A stretch of 64,000 nt of DNA from Roseiarcus sp963783175 (GTDB lineage Bacteria > Pseudomonadota > Alphaproteobacteria > Rhizobiales > Beijerinckiaceae), in assembly GCA_963783175.1 (NCBI GenBank), contig CAWANG010000016.1, positions 62,001 through 126,000 on the forward strand, written 5' to 3'. How positions within the stretch are numbered: the first letter of the stretch is position 1; each line of letters begins with the position of its first letter. This document shows positions 26,766 to 35,813 of the stretch, piece by piece. The position numbers were made by a program, and so were the translations under genes. The notes beneath the pieces are model-generated. The model searched no databases and was not told the DNA's origin. It saw nothing but the letters and a program-made list of their open reading frames with translations.

Positions 26766-27659
26766 ATGGCGACCATTTCCGCGGGGCTGGTCAAGGATCT
26801 GCGCGAAAAGACCGGCGCGGGCATGATGGATTGCAAGAATGCGCTGAGCGAGACCAACGGCGACATCGAGCAGGCGGTCGATTGGCTGCGCAAGAAAGGT
26901 CTCGCCAAGGCGGCCAAAAAGAGCGGGCGCGTGGCGGCCGAGGGTCTCGTCGGATTGGCGGTCAAGGAGAATCTCGGCGTCGTCGTCGAAGTCAATTCTG
27001 AAACAGATTTCGTCGCCCGCAACAATGACTTCCAGGCGCTGGTCAAGGGCGTGCTCGCGGTCGCGCTTGACCACGCGCCCCAGGTCGACGTTGAGACCGT
27101 GCTCGGCGCACATTATCCGGGCGGCGGCGCGGTGGGCGACGCGATCGCCAACGCCATCGCGACCATCGGCGAGAACATGACGCTGCGCCGGGCGCAGGGC
27201 CTCAGCGTCGCCGAAGGCGAGATCGGCCATTATGTGCATGGATCTATCGCCGATGGCCTCGGCCGAATCGGGGTCATCGTCGGGCTCAAATCCGCCGGCG
27301 ATAAGGGTCGGCTGGCCGCGCTCGGCCGCCAGATCGCGATGCATGTGGCCGCCGCGAGCCCGGTCGCTCTCGACGCTGCCGGGCTCGACCCGGCAACGAT
27401 CGCGCGCGAGCGCGCGGTGCTCGCCGAGAAGAACGCCGGCAAGCCTGCGAACGTCCTCGAGAAGATTGTCGAATCAGGCCTGAAGACCTTCTACAAGGAG
27501 GTCTGCCTCCTGGATCAGGCCTATGTCCATGAACCCGCCAAGACTGTCGCTCAAGCGATCAAAGAGTCCGAGAAAACGGTTGGCGCGCCGATCGCCGTGA
27601 CCGGCTTTGTTCGTTACGCGTTGGGCGAAGGCGTCGAGAAGCCGACTGAAGAGGCCTGA
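26766..27659 (+). CDS. tsf: Elongation factor Ts
   Basis: The nucleotide exchange factor for EF-Tu. 297 residues with the UBA-like N-terminus VKDLREKTGAGMMDCKNAL, the signature VEVNSETDFVARN, and the C-terminal dimerisation parts (ENMTLRRAQ, IAMHVAAASP, VLEKIVESGLKTFYKEVCLLDQ). ATG 26766 (MATISAGLV) is the family start; an upstream in-frame ATG at 26745 would add seven residues. A strong terminator follows 18 nt after the stop. Confidence 0.96.
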   Translation: MATISAGLVKDLREKTGAGMMDCKNALSETNGDIEQAVDWLRKKGLAKAAKKSGRVAAEGLVGLAVKENLGVVVEVNSETDFVARNNDFQALVKGVLAVALDHAPQVDVETVLGAHYPGGGAVGDAIANAIATIGENMTLRRAQGLSVAEGEIGHYVHGSIADGLGRIGVIVGLKSAGDKGRLAALGRQIAMHVAAASPVALDAAGLDPATIARERAVLAEKNAGKPANVLEKIVESGLKTFYKEVCLLDQAYVHEPAKTVAQAIKESEKTVGAPIAVTGFVRYALGEGVEKPTEEA

Positions 27660-27676
27660 GGCCTGGCGAATTTACC

Positions 27677-27703
27677 AAGCGGCCCCTGCGGGCCGCTTTT
27701 TTT
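27677..27703 (+). terminator. Intrinsic terminator after tsf
   Basis: An 8-9 bp GC-rich stem, AGCGGCCC (27678-27685), tetraloop CTGC, GGGCCGCT (27690-27697), followed by a run of seven T (27697-27703). A textbook Rho-independent terminator separating rpsB-tsf from pyrH. Confidence 0.92.
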
Positions 27704-27773
27704 ATGCGAGGGATGGCCGGAGGCGATGGCGCAGCGGCGGGGGCGCGCAATCGTCGGGTCGAGGAGGGGACAG

Positions 27774-28502
27774 ATGACGACGAAAGCGCCGAAACCCTTA
27801 TTCAACCGCGTCGTCGTCAAGCTCTCGGGCGAGGCGCTGATGGGGCCGGACACCCACGGCCTTCACGCGCCGACGGTGGAGCGCATGGCGGGCGATCTGA
27901 AGGCCGCGGCGGAGCTTGGGGTGCAAGTCGCGGTGGTCGTCGGCGGCGGAAATTTCTTTCGCGGCCTCCAGGGCGCCGACAAAGGCATCGAGCGCGCGCG
28001 CGCCGATTCGATCGGCATGCTGGCGACCGTCATGAACGCGCTGGCGATGGAGGGCGCCCTCGAGAAGATCGGCCAGCCCGCGCGGGTGCTCTCCGCGGTC
28101 GCCATGCCGTCGTTGTGCCAGCCCTACTCGCGCCAGGCGGCGCTGGCGCATCTCGTCAAGCGTCGCGTGATCATCCTCGCCGGCGGCACCGGCAATCCGT
28201 TCTTCACCACAGACACCGGCGCGGCGCTGCGGGCTGCGGAACTGTCGTGCGATGCGGTGATGAAGGCGACGCAAGTCGATGGCATCTACTCGGCCGACCC
28301 GAAGAAGCATCCTGCGGCCACCCGCTACGATCGGCTCACGCATGACGAGGCGATCGCCCGCAATCTGCAGGTGATGGACACCGCCGCTTTCGCGCTCGCG
28401 CGAGACAATGGGATTCCGATCGTGGTCTTCTCCGTCGACGAGCCGGGCGCGATCCCGTCGGCGCTGCTGGGCAAGGGGCGGGCGACTTACGTGATGCCGT
28501 GA
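27774..28502 (+). CDS. pyrH: Uridylate kinase
   Basis: It phosphorylates UMP to UDP in pyrimidine synthesis. 242 residues of the amino-acid-kinase fold: RVVVKLSGEALMG, VAVVVGGGNFFRG, DSIGMLATVMNALAM, IILAGGTGNPFFTTDTGAALRA and KATQVDGIYSADPKKHPAATRY. The ATG at 27774 is chosen for its strong ribosome binding site (GAGGAGGGG); an ATG at 27726 lacks one. The usual next gene, frr, is not here. Confidence 0.96.
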   Translation: MTTKAPKPLFNRVVVKLSGEALMGPDTHGLHAPTVERMAGDLKAAAELGVQVAVVVGGGNFFRGLQGADKGIERARADSIGMLATVMNALAMEGALEKIGQPARVLSAVAMPSLCQPYSRQAALAHLVKRRVIILAGGTGNPFFTTDTGAALRAAELSCDAVMKATQVDGIYSADPKKHPAATRYDRLTHDEAIARNLQVMDTAAFALARDNGIPIVVFSVDEPGAIPSALLGKGRATYVMP

Positions 28503-28610
28503 GCGGCGCGAATTGCAAATTCTGCTCGGTGGGAGCAAAAGAGTCGCTGCGAATAAGTTTGTCAGCTCAAGCGTTTCCTGCAGTCCCCACCTGAAAGGGA
28601 ATGAGCAATC

Positions 28611-29249
28611 ATGTTTGCTGCTTTTCAAAGCTATCGTGGTCTCGCATCGACGCTGTTCTGCGGAATTATCGTCATGGGCCTAGGATTCGCCGCGCCGCTG
28701 GCTGTGGCGGCCGGCGGCGACGAAGGCGGCGCAACAGGAGCCAATGCAGGAGGTAGCGCCAGCGGAGGGGCCGGGACCGAAAAGAAGTCCCAGCGCGGCG
28801 TGAATAAGACCGACCTCACGACATGCGCCCCGGGCGAGGTCTGGGATATAAAGAAGCGTAAGTGTCTGGAGAGACACAGCGGGGTGCTGCCCGATTCAGA
28901 CCTGACCGAATACGCCTTCGCGCTGGCCAAGGCGCAGCGCTTTCAGGAGGCGATCGACGTGCTTGACCTCCTAGACAACCCGAATACCCCTCGCGCCCTC
29001 AACTATCGCGGCTATGCGACCCGCAAACTCGGGCGGACGGAGGAAGGGATAGGCTACTACTTGCAGTCGGTCGCTCTCGACGCGAACTATGCGCAGGTGC
29101 GCGAGTATCTTGGCGAGGCCTATGTCATCCAGGGTAAATTCGATCTCGCCAAGGATCAACTGGCGACGATCGAGAAGCTCTGCGGATCGAAGGAATGCGA
29201 ATACTACGAGGACCTCGCCGACGCTCTCGAGAAGGCGCACGCTCTTTAG
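28611..29249 (+). CDS. Exported TPR-repeat protein
   Basis: 212 residues. The N-terminus is a signal peptide (LASTLFCGIIVMGLGFAAPLAVAAGG), followed by a Gly/Ala-rich linker, a CAPGEVWDIKKRKCLER segment whose two Cys may pair, and then two to three TPR motifs (LAKAQRFQEAIDVLDLL; ALNYRGYATRKLGRTEEGIGYYLQSV; VREYLGEAYVIQGKFDLAKDQL). Likely periplasmic and a protein-interaction factor; function unknown. AAAGGGA precedes the ATG. It sits 109 nt after pyrH. Confidence 0.8.
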   Translation: MFAAFQSYRGLASTLFCGIIVMGLGFAAPLAVAAGGDEGGATGANAGGSASGGAGTEKKSQRGVNKTDLTTCAPGEVWDIKKRKCLERHSGVLPDSDLTEYAFALAKAQRFQEAIDVLDLLDNPNTPRALNYRGYATRKLGRTEEGIGYYLQSVALDANYAQVREYLGEAYVIQGKFDLAKDQLATIEKLCGSKECEYYEDLADALEKAHAL

Positions 29250-29276
29250 TTGGAGTGGCCGCTCGGGCCGCGTCCC

Positions 29277-30005
29277 TCACCCCGGCGAAAAGCGCTTGAA
29301 CTCCCCGGCGTAAAGTTTGGCGAGGGGCGGCGCATACGTGCGGCGCTTCGATGTCCTCAAGCCCAGCCGGACCAGGCTTTCGGCGAGAGCGACCGCGCAG
29401 GCGACCCCGTCGATGACCGGAACGGCGGCCTTGCGCTCGAGGTCGCGAGCGAGATCGGTCATCCCGGCGCAGCCGAGCACGATCGCCTCTGCGCCGTCCT
29501 CTTCCAGCGCGCGGGCGATCTCCTGCTCGATCGTGCGCCGCGCGCCGGAGCCCGGATCATCGAGCGCCAGCACCGGAACCTCGGCGGCGCGCACCCGCGC
29601 GCAGCGCGCCGCGAGCCCGTATTTTAGGAGGTTGTGCTCGATCGGCGCGATCGAGCGCGACAGCGTGGTGACGACGCTGAATTTCGCGGCGACGAGGCTC
29701 GCCAAATGAAACGCGGCCTCGCCGATGCCGATGACCGGCGCTTCCGTCGCGCACCGCGCGGCGTCGAGGCCGGTGTCGTCGAAACAGGCCACGACGAAGG
29801 CGTCGGCGTCACCCGCCTTGCCGATCGCCTCGATGAGCCCTGGAACCGAGAACGCCTCGTCGAAATAGCCTTCGATGCTGGGCGGGCCGAAATCGGGATT
29901 GACGGCGGTGACTTCGACGCCCGACGAAGCGGCGGCCTTGGCGGCGACGCCGATCTTCAGCGTCATCGAGCGGGTGGTGTTCGGATTGACGACGTGGATG
30001 CGCAT
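29277..30005 (-). CDS. Aspartate/glutamate racemase family protein (hydantoin racemase-like)
   Basis: 242 residues. The N-terminus RIHVVNPNTTRSMT is the hallmark of the hydantoin racemase branch. Two catalytic Cys are present in matching contexts: FVVACFDDTGLDAAR and IVLGCAGMTDLA. Could racemise a hydantoin, allantoin or an amino acid; the substrate is not determined. It lies 126 nt downstream of the Rieske-P450 gene on the same strand and may be co-transcribed. Confidence 0.82.
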   Translation of the reverse strand: MRIHVVNPNTTRSMTLKIGVAAKAAASSGVEVTAVNPDFGPPSIEGYFDEAFSVPGLIEAIGKAGDADAFVVACFDDTGLDAARCATEAPVIGIGEAAFHLASLVAAKFSVVTTLSRSIAPIEHNLLKYGLAARCARVRAAEVPVLALDDPGSGARRTIEQEIARALEEDGAEAIVLGCAGMTDLARDLERKAAVPVIDGVACAVALAESLVRLGLRTSKRRTYAPPLAKLYAGEFKRFSPG

Positions 30006-30131
30006 GCGCCTGTTTCCCGCTGTGGAGTCTCAAGAGGGGTGTGGTTGAGGGTGACGCGGTCGATCTGGTTTCGGCTCGAGGCCGCCGAGAAATCTATCGC
30101 GATCGGTAATGCGGCGACGAAGCCATCCGGA

Positions 30132-31877
30132 TCATTGCGCAACGCCCGATCGCGGACGCAGTCGAACTCTCAGTCCTACGGGCGACATGGTAAAGCCGAA
30201 TAACTCCGTGACGTCCTCGGCGCGGCCCACCCGGTCCACGTCAAAGCTTTTATACAACATGGACAGGAATGTTTTCATCTCGAGAAGAGCGAGCGAACGC
30301 CCCGGACACATGCGCGGACCCGAACCGAACGGAGCGTTGGCCGAAACCTCGTGCGCGCCGGGGTGATGCTCCATCCATCGTTGCGGGCGGAAAACCTGCG
30401 GCTCGACGAAATTCTTTTGATCGAGGGCCGGAACCCGCGGCAGGATTACGACCGTGGTCCCCTCCGGGATGCGAAAATCGCCGAGGGCAGTGTCGACATT
30501 TGCGTCGAACAATCCGACCGGGGCGACGGGCCGTAGGCGCATCGTCTCATTGGCGACCGCGCCGGCTCGCGCCAGCCCGTTGGCGACGTCAACGTTTTCC
30601 GCGACATCGTGCGAGCCCACAATTTCGTCCGCCTCACGCCGGATTTCCGCGACCCATTCGGGACTGTCACAGAGATGGTGAACCGCCCACGCCAGCGTGT
30701 TTGCGGTCGTATCTTCGCCAGCAAGCAGCATTGTCATGAGATTCGACATGATCACGTCGTCGGCAAAGGGCTTGCCCTCCTCGTCGACCGCGGCCAGCAT
30801 CGCCTCGAGGAAATTGGACGGCCTATGCGCGCGGTCTGGCTCCGCTTTGAGGCGGGCGCGCCCGTCATTGACGAGGCCGTTGAGCCACGCGCGGACATTC
30901 TGCAATGCGCGCTCGAGCCGTCTGTCGGAGGGAGACCGAACAATCCGCCAAATCGGAAACAACGCAAAAAGACGGCGATTGACCGCAGGAAAGATGATCT
31001 CCAGCTCGCGCTGAATGACGTCATCGGCCTGCTCAACCGTGTTGACGTCATAGCCGAAGGCGATCAGCATCGTTACGTCGACAGTGAATCGCTTGAGCTC
31101 CTCGACGAAATCAAGAGGCTCCCCGGCCCCGGCAGGGCGCAGCCAGCGTCTCTTCAGCCGGCCGGCGACCGTCCCGATGCAGGGGTAAAGCTGGCGAAGA
31201 TTGCGCTGGGCAAGCGCGGCGACGGAAAGCTTGCGCTGCGGGCGCCACGCGTCCCCCTCCGCGTTGAACACGCCCTTGATGCCAATTTCTGAAATGATGC
31301 GGTCCATATTCGCGCTGCGCCGAAACGTCTCCGGCCGTGCGCGCAGCATCTCGTCGATCATGTGCGGATCGCTGATCGCCAGGGCCCTTCGCGGACCCAT
31401 CTGAAGCTTGTAGATGGGGCCGTACTGGTTCGCCCACGCCTGAAGAATGAGGTGCACTTTGGTCGGGTCGAGCTGGTGGAGATTGCCGATTAGCGGTAGC
31501 GCTCTCGGGCCCGGCAGTTCATCGAGCGAACGGGTCGCGACGGCCCTGCGCGGAGCCCCCTTCAGAGCTGAGATGTCGACGAATATCGCCCCGTCGCGTT
31601 CCATCGCAGGACAGGATGCGAGGCACTCCGGGCCTCCGTCGCGCCGGCCGGACTCGAGTGAAAATCGCCAGCGGTGGTTGCGGCAAACGAGCCTGTCGCC
31701 TTCGATTTCGCCTTCGCCCAGAAGCGCGCCCTGATGCGGGCAAAGGCCCTGGAATGCGCGCCACCCGGCGCCGGTACGCACGAGCGCGACATCCACGCCG
31801 TCCGCGGACAAAGCGAAGGGACCGGCGCCGACAAGATCGCCCGACTTGGCGACGCGAAGGAAGGGGTCGGGTTTCAT
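30132..31877 (-). CDS. Rieske [2Fe-2S] domain-cytochrome P450 fusion monooxygenase
   Basis: 581 residues. Residues 1-105 form a Rieske domain with both cluster motifs intact: LCPHQG (Cys46, His48) and CRNH (Cys65, His68), 16 residues between His48 and Cys65. From about residue 117 (LPGPRALPLIGNLHQLDP) a complete P450 follows: GDAWRPQRKL (C-helix), MLLAGEDTTAN (I-helix, oxygen-activating Thr), NETMRLRP (ExxR) and FGSGPRMCPGRSL with heme ligand Cys524. No membrane anchor is evident. The Rieske part most resembles ferredoxin-like domains of dioxygenase systems, so it may pass electrons to the heme. No reductase gene lies nearby. Substrate unknown; fused layout is rare to my knowledge. Confidence 0.9.
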   Translation of the reverse strand: MKPDPFLRVAKSGDLVGAGPFALSADGVDVALVRTGAGWRAFQGLCPHQGALLGEGEIEGDRLVCRNHRWRFSLESGRRDGGPECLASCPAMERDGAIFVDISALKGAPRRAVATRSLDELPGPRALPLIGNLHQLDPTKVHLILQAWANQYGPIYKLQMGPRRALAISDPHMIDEMLRARPETFRRSANMDRIISEIGIKGVFNAEGDAWRPQRKLSVAALAQRNLRQLYPCIGTVAGRLKRRWLRPAGAGEPLDFVEELKRFTVDVTMLIAFGYDVNTVEQADDVIQRELEIIFPAVNRRLFALFPIWRIVRSPSDRRLERALQNVRAWLNGLVNDGRARLKAEPDRAHRPSNFLEAMLAAVDEEGKPFADDVIMSNLMTMLLAGEDTTANTLAWAVHHLCDSPEWVAEIRREADEIVGSHDVAENVDVANGLARAGAVANETMRLRPVAPVGLFDANVDTALGDFRIPEGTTVVILPRVPALDQKNFVEPQVFRPQRWMEHHPGAHEVSANAPFGSGPRMCPGRSLALLEMKTFLSMLYKSFDVDRVGRAEDVTELFGFTMSPVGLRVRLRPRSGVAQ

Positions 31878-32128
31878 GCAACCTGCTCCAGCGTGAGCCC
31901 GCCGCGGTCCGGCTGGCGGCGGCTTGCAACTCTTAAGCGCCGTCTCGACGGCGTGTCATCCCGACGAGAGGAGAATTCTGTCTCTCCGGACCGGGCTTGG
32001 CAAGGCGGCGGGATTTAGCGTGGGGAGGATCCCGCGCGCTTGCTTGTAACGCGCGCGCCTCCTAAAGCCTGACGGCGCGTTCACGGGGTTGGGCCGGGGC
32101 CTTAACGCTCGCGAAGGGAGGGTGAAGC

Positions 32129-33355
32129 ATGTCGCACAAGATCCTGGTCGCCCAGGGAGGCGGCCCGACCGCGGTCATCAACCAGTCGCTCGCCGGGGTG
32201 GCGCTGGAGGCGCGACGCTTCCCCGACGTGACGCACGTCTATGGCGCGCTGCAGGGCGTGCGCGGGATCATCAACGACGACCTCGTCGATCTCGGGCAGG
32301 AGACGGTCGCCAATCTCGAGGCGGTCGCCGCGACCCCCGCCGCGGCGCTAGGCTCGACCCGCGACAAGCCGGACCGCAAATATTGCCAGGAAATCTTCAA
32401 GGTCCTCAAAGCCCACGCGATCGACACGTTCTTCTATATCGGCGGCAACAATTCCTCCGACACCGTTCGCATCGTCGCCGAGGAGGCGAAATCCTCCGAT
32501 CACGGGCTTCGCGCGGTTCATATCCCGAAAACCATCGACAACGATCTGGTCGGCTTCGACCATGTGCCCGGCTATCCATCCGCTGCCCGCTTCGTCGCCC
32601 AGGCCTTCGCCGGCGCCAATCTCGACAATCAGGCGCTGAAAGGGGTCTATTGCGCGGTGGTGATGGGAAGGCACGCCGGCTTCCTCACCGCGGCTTCCGC
32701 GCTCGCGCGCAAATACCCCGACGACGGCCCCCATCTCATTTATCTGCCGGAGCGCACCTTCGTCGTCGACAAGTTCCTCGCCGACGTGAAGGAGGTGTTC
32801 GAGCGCCATGGGCGCTGCATCATCGCCGTCTCCGAGGGCGTCCACGACGAGAAGGGCGAGGCGATCATCACCAAGCTCATAGGGAAGACGGAGAAGGACG
32901 CGCACGGCAACGTCCAGCTCTCCGGCACCGGCGCCCTCGCCGACCTTTTGTGCGAGGAGGTGAAGGCGAAGCTCGGCATCAGCCGGGTGCGCGGCGACAC
33001 GTTCGGCTATCTGCAGCGCTCGTTCGTCGGCTGCGTCAGCAAGGTCGACCAGCGCGAGGCGCGCGAGGTCGGCGAGAAGGCGGTGCAATATGCGATCGGC
33101 GGCGCGGGTGGCGGCTCGGTCGCGATCCGGCGCGTCGCCAACTACGCAGTCGACTATCCGCTGATCCCGCTCGAGACGGTCGCTGGCAAGACTAGGGTGA
33201 TGGAGGACGAATTCATCAATGCCGCCGGCAACGACGTGACCCCGGCGTTCTTCGACTACCTGCGTCCGCTGCTTGGCGCGGATACGATCGAGGTCGCCCG
33301 GCTACGCGGCGCGAAGGTCGAGAAGGCCAAGCTGCTCACTGGCGATTCGACCTGA
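32129..33355 (+). CDS. pfp: Pyrophosphate-dependent 6-phosphofructokinase
   Basis: 408 residues of the PFK family: LVAQGGGPTAVINQSLAG, YIGGNNSSDTVRIV and PKTIDNDL, then MGRHAGFLTAA, YLPERTF and VSEGVHDEKGE. The Lys in PKTIDND and the Asn replacing Gly of the ATP-type GGDGS both point to PPi as phosphoryl donor. Such enzymes work reversibly and are typical of methylotrophic alphaproteobacteria that lack a classical PfkA. AAGGGAGGG precedes the ATG. Confidence 0.88.
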   Translation: MSHKILVAQGGGPTAVINQSLAGVALEARRFPDVTHVYGALQGVRGIINDDLVDLGQETVANLEAVAATPAAALGSTRDKPDRKYCQEIFKVLKAHAIDTFFYIGGNNSSDTVRIVAEEAKSSDHGLRAVHIPKTIDNDLVGFDHVPGYPSAARFVAQAFAGANLDNQALKGVYCAVVMGRHAGFLTAASALARKYPDDGPHLIYLPERTFVVDKFLADVKEVFERHGRCIIAVSEGVHDEKGEAIITKLIGKTEKDAHGNVQLSGTGALADLLCEEVKAKLGISRVRGDTFGYLQRSFVGCVSKVDQREAREVGEKAVQYAIGGAGGGSVAIRRVANYAVDYPLIPLETVAGKTRVMEDEFINAAGNDVTPAFFDYLRPLLGADTIEVARLRGAKVEKAKLLTGDST

Positions 33356-33624
33356 GGGCCGAAACGGCGTTTCAAACACGGCATAAGAGCGTGGTCCTAA
33401 TCCTCGCTGAACCTGGCGGATCGGCCCGCTGTTTGGGGATCTGGGCCGATTGGACTCCGAGCCCGCGCCGTCATGGCCGAGGACCTTTTGAGAGACGACG
33501 ACACTCGACAACGCCCACCAGTTTTTCAGTTGTCGCTACGGTGACGACACCAGAAGCCTTTGTGTAGCGCGGCATGGGGATTTGGCCTTTAAGGTCGAGC
33601 CGCTCGTTTTTGACAAGGACGTTC

Positions 33625-34401
33625 ATGGAAGAGCGCTTTGCATTCGATCAGATCGCGAACGTGTATAAGGTTGCGCGTCCCGACTATCCCGAGGCTCTCA
33701 TCGAGGATGTCGTCTCATACGCCGATCTCAAGCAAAGCGACCACATTCTCGAAGTTGGCTGTGGCACGGGCCAGGCAACAAAAAGCTTTGCCAAGCGTGG
33801 CTTCCCGATTGTGGCGATGGATCCCGGATCAGAAATGCTCCGTGGCGCGCGTGAGGACTTGGCGGGCTTCAGCAATGTTGAGTTGCTGGAGACGACGTTC
33901 GAGGCATGGCCTGCGAACCGAGGAGCGTTCCGACTGATTATCGCCGCGCAGTCGTGGCACTGGGTGTCCCCGGAGATGCGGTTTACGAAAGCCGCAGAGG
34001 CGCTTTCGCCTAACGGTTCGCTCGCGGTGTTTGGACACGTCCCGGTCGGACTGCCCACCGAGTTACTCGCTCAGTTCAGGGACATTTACCTGCGTCGAAC
34101 CGGCGAGTGGGGTCCCCCACCGGAAGTTGGGTACCTGCCTAGTGGTCCGTTCAAAGGATGGTTTGACGAATCAGGGCTATTCGGGCCGGTCGAGCACAGA
34201 AGGTATCCGTGGAAGTGGCAACGCACGACATCAAGCTTCACCGATTTCTTACGCACGAGATCGGAGTATGTGGTGATGGAACCCGCGAAACGCGAAGAGA
34301 TGCTTGGTGAAATTGCCAAGGCAATTGACGATCAGGGCGGACAACTCACTCTGGATTATGAAACGCATCTCTATATTGCTCGCCGCTTGAACCGCGATTG
34401 A
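33625..34401 (+). CDS. SAM-dependent class I methyltransferase
   Basis: 258 residues from the ATG at 33625, preceded by AAGGA; the frame extends upstream without a ribosome binding site. Motif I is ILEVGCGTGQATKSFAKRG, followed by VAMDPGSEMLRGAREDL and the aromatic-rich IIAAQSWHWVSPEMRF, typical of small-molecule methyltransferases of the UbiE/Methyltransf_25 type. Base composition and codon use look less GC-rich than in neighbouring genes, suggesting recent acquisition. Substrate unknown. Confidence 0.82.
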   Translation: MEERFAFDQIANVYKVARPDYPEALIEDVVSYADLKQSDHILEVGCGTGQATKSFAKRGFPIVAMDPGSEMLRGAREDLAGFSNVELLETTFEAWPANRGAFRLIIAAQSWHWVSPEMRFTKAAEALSPNGSLAVFGHVPVGLPTELLAQFRDIYLRRTGEWGPPPEVGYLPSGPFKGWFDESGLFGPVEHRRYPWKWQRTTSSFTDFLRTRSEYVVMEPAKREEMLGEIAKAIDDQGGQLTLDYETHLYIARRLNRD

Positions 34402-34528
34402 TTGTTTCCCCACGCGCACTTGCAGCCCTAATTGCGGGCGGCCCGCGTGCACAAAGCCTATTCCGCCTGGGCAAAGGAATGAGGGGTTTCGCCCAAATTC
34501 CGGTCGTTCCCGAGCGCCTCGCCTGACG

Positions 34529-35767
34529 CTACTGCCGACCGCCTATCGCCCCTTTGCTCCGCCTCAGCCCAAGCGCCCTTAGCGCAACCGGCGCAGTCAG
34601 CCCCTGCACGATCACCGAAAAGGCGACGACGGCGAAGGCCGAGATGAGAATATCGTCGCGCCGCGGCAGGTCGGCGGGCAGCGAGAGCGCGAGCGCCAGG
34701 GCCAGCGCGCCGCGTAGGCCCCCCCACCACATGAGGTGCTGCTGGTTGAGCGGGATCGCCCAGCGCGTGCGCGAGAACGCGAGGCATACCGGATAGACTG
34801 CGAACGCGCGCCCGGCGAGCGCCAGCGCGATCACCAGCGCGAGGGCGAACACGCCTTCGCGGGCGAAATCGATCGTCGCCATCGCCGAGCCGATCAAGAG
34901 AAACACCAGCGAATTGGCGAGGAAGGCGGCGAACTCCCAGAACTCGAGCACGAATTCGCGTCCTCGCGGAGTCAGCGCCAGACCGAACCGTTCCTTCGGT
35001 CCAAGGACGCCGAGATTGCCCATCGTCATTCCGGCGGCGACGGTCGCGAGCACGCCGGACGCGCCGAAGTGTTCGGCGATCAGGAACGAGCCGAAGGCCG
35101 CGACCGCGGTCAGCGCCGTCTCGACGAGATGGTCGTCGGAGGTTCCCGCGATCATGACCGCGATCAGTCCGACGCCGAATCCGGCGGCAAGGCCGCCGCC
35201 GGCGACGACGACAAACGTCGTCAAGGCTGTGAGCGGGCCCTGCGCGTTTTGCGGGTCATGGGCCGCCCAGACCAGAATGAGCGTGAACAGCACCGCAGCG
35301 ACGCCGTCGTTGAACAGGCTCTCGGCTTCGACGAGCAGGCGCAGCCGCCCAGTCACGGCCAATTCCCGGAGCAGCGCGATAACCGCGATCGGATCCGTCG
35401 CGCCGATCAACGCCCCGAAGACGAGGGCCGATTCGAGCGGCCAGCCGAGCCAGACCGCGAGGCCGCCCGCCACGACCAGCGCGCACAGCGCAACGCCGAT
35501 GGTCGACAGGCCGACCACCGGGACGACGTCGCGCTTCAAATCGCTCCAGCGCAGGTTCAGCGCGGCCTCGAACAGGAGCGGCGGCAACACAACGTCGAAA
35601 ATCAGGTCGTGGGTCAGCGCCAAGCCAGCCTGGCTGCGGGTTGCGGCGAGCGCCGCTCCGGCCAGCACGAGACCGACCGTATAGGGCAGGCGCAGGCGGC
35701 GCGCCGCCAGCGCGACCAGAATCGCGAGGCCGAGAAGGGCGAGCGCCCGGAACAGCAGGACGTCCAT
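34529..35767 (-). CDS. Cation:proton antiporter (CPA1, NhaP/NHE type)
   Basis: 412 residues, about twelve hydrophobic helices. It has LPPLLFEAALNLRW, GALIGATDPIAVIALLRE with the conserved ND/DP pair of CPA1 exchangers, LVEAESLFNDGVAAVLF, and the C-terminal WWGGLRGALALALALSLP. The start at 35767 (MDVLLF) has AGGGG upstream. The longer frame to 36148 is the shadow of the M23 gene. Probably exchanges Na+ or K+ for H+. Confidence 0.88.
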   Translation of the reverse strand: MDVLLFRALALLGLAILVALAARRLRLPYTVGLVLAGAALAATRSQAGLALTHDLIFDVVLPPLLFEAALNLRWSDLKRDVVPVVGLSTIGVALCALVVAGGLAVWLGWPLESALVFGALIGATDPIAVIALLRELAVTGRLRLLVEAESLFNDGVAAVLFTLILVWAAHDPQNAQGPLTALTTFVVVAGGGLAAGFGVGLIAVMIAGTSDDHLVETALTAVAAFGSFLIAEHFGASGVLATVAAGMTMGNLGVLGPKERFGLALTPRGREFVLEFWEFAAFLANSLVFLLIGSAMATIDFAREGVFALALVIALALAGRAFAVYPVCLAFSRTRWAIPLNQQHLMWWGGLRGALALALALSLPADLPRRDDILISAFAVVAFSVIVQGLTAPVALRALGLRRSKGAIGGRQ

Positions 35768-35813
35768 CCGCCCCTGTTTACTGGCCTGCCTGAGAAAGAG
35801 GAACCGCGCCGCG

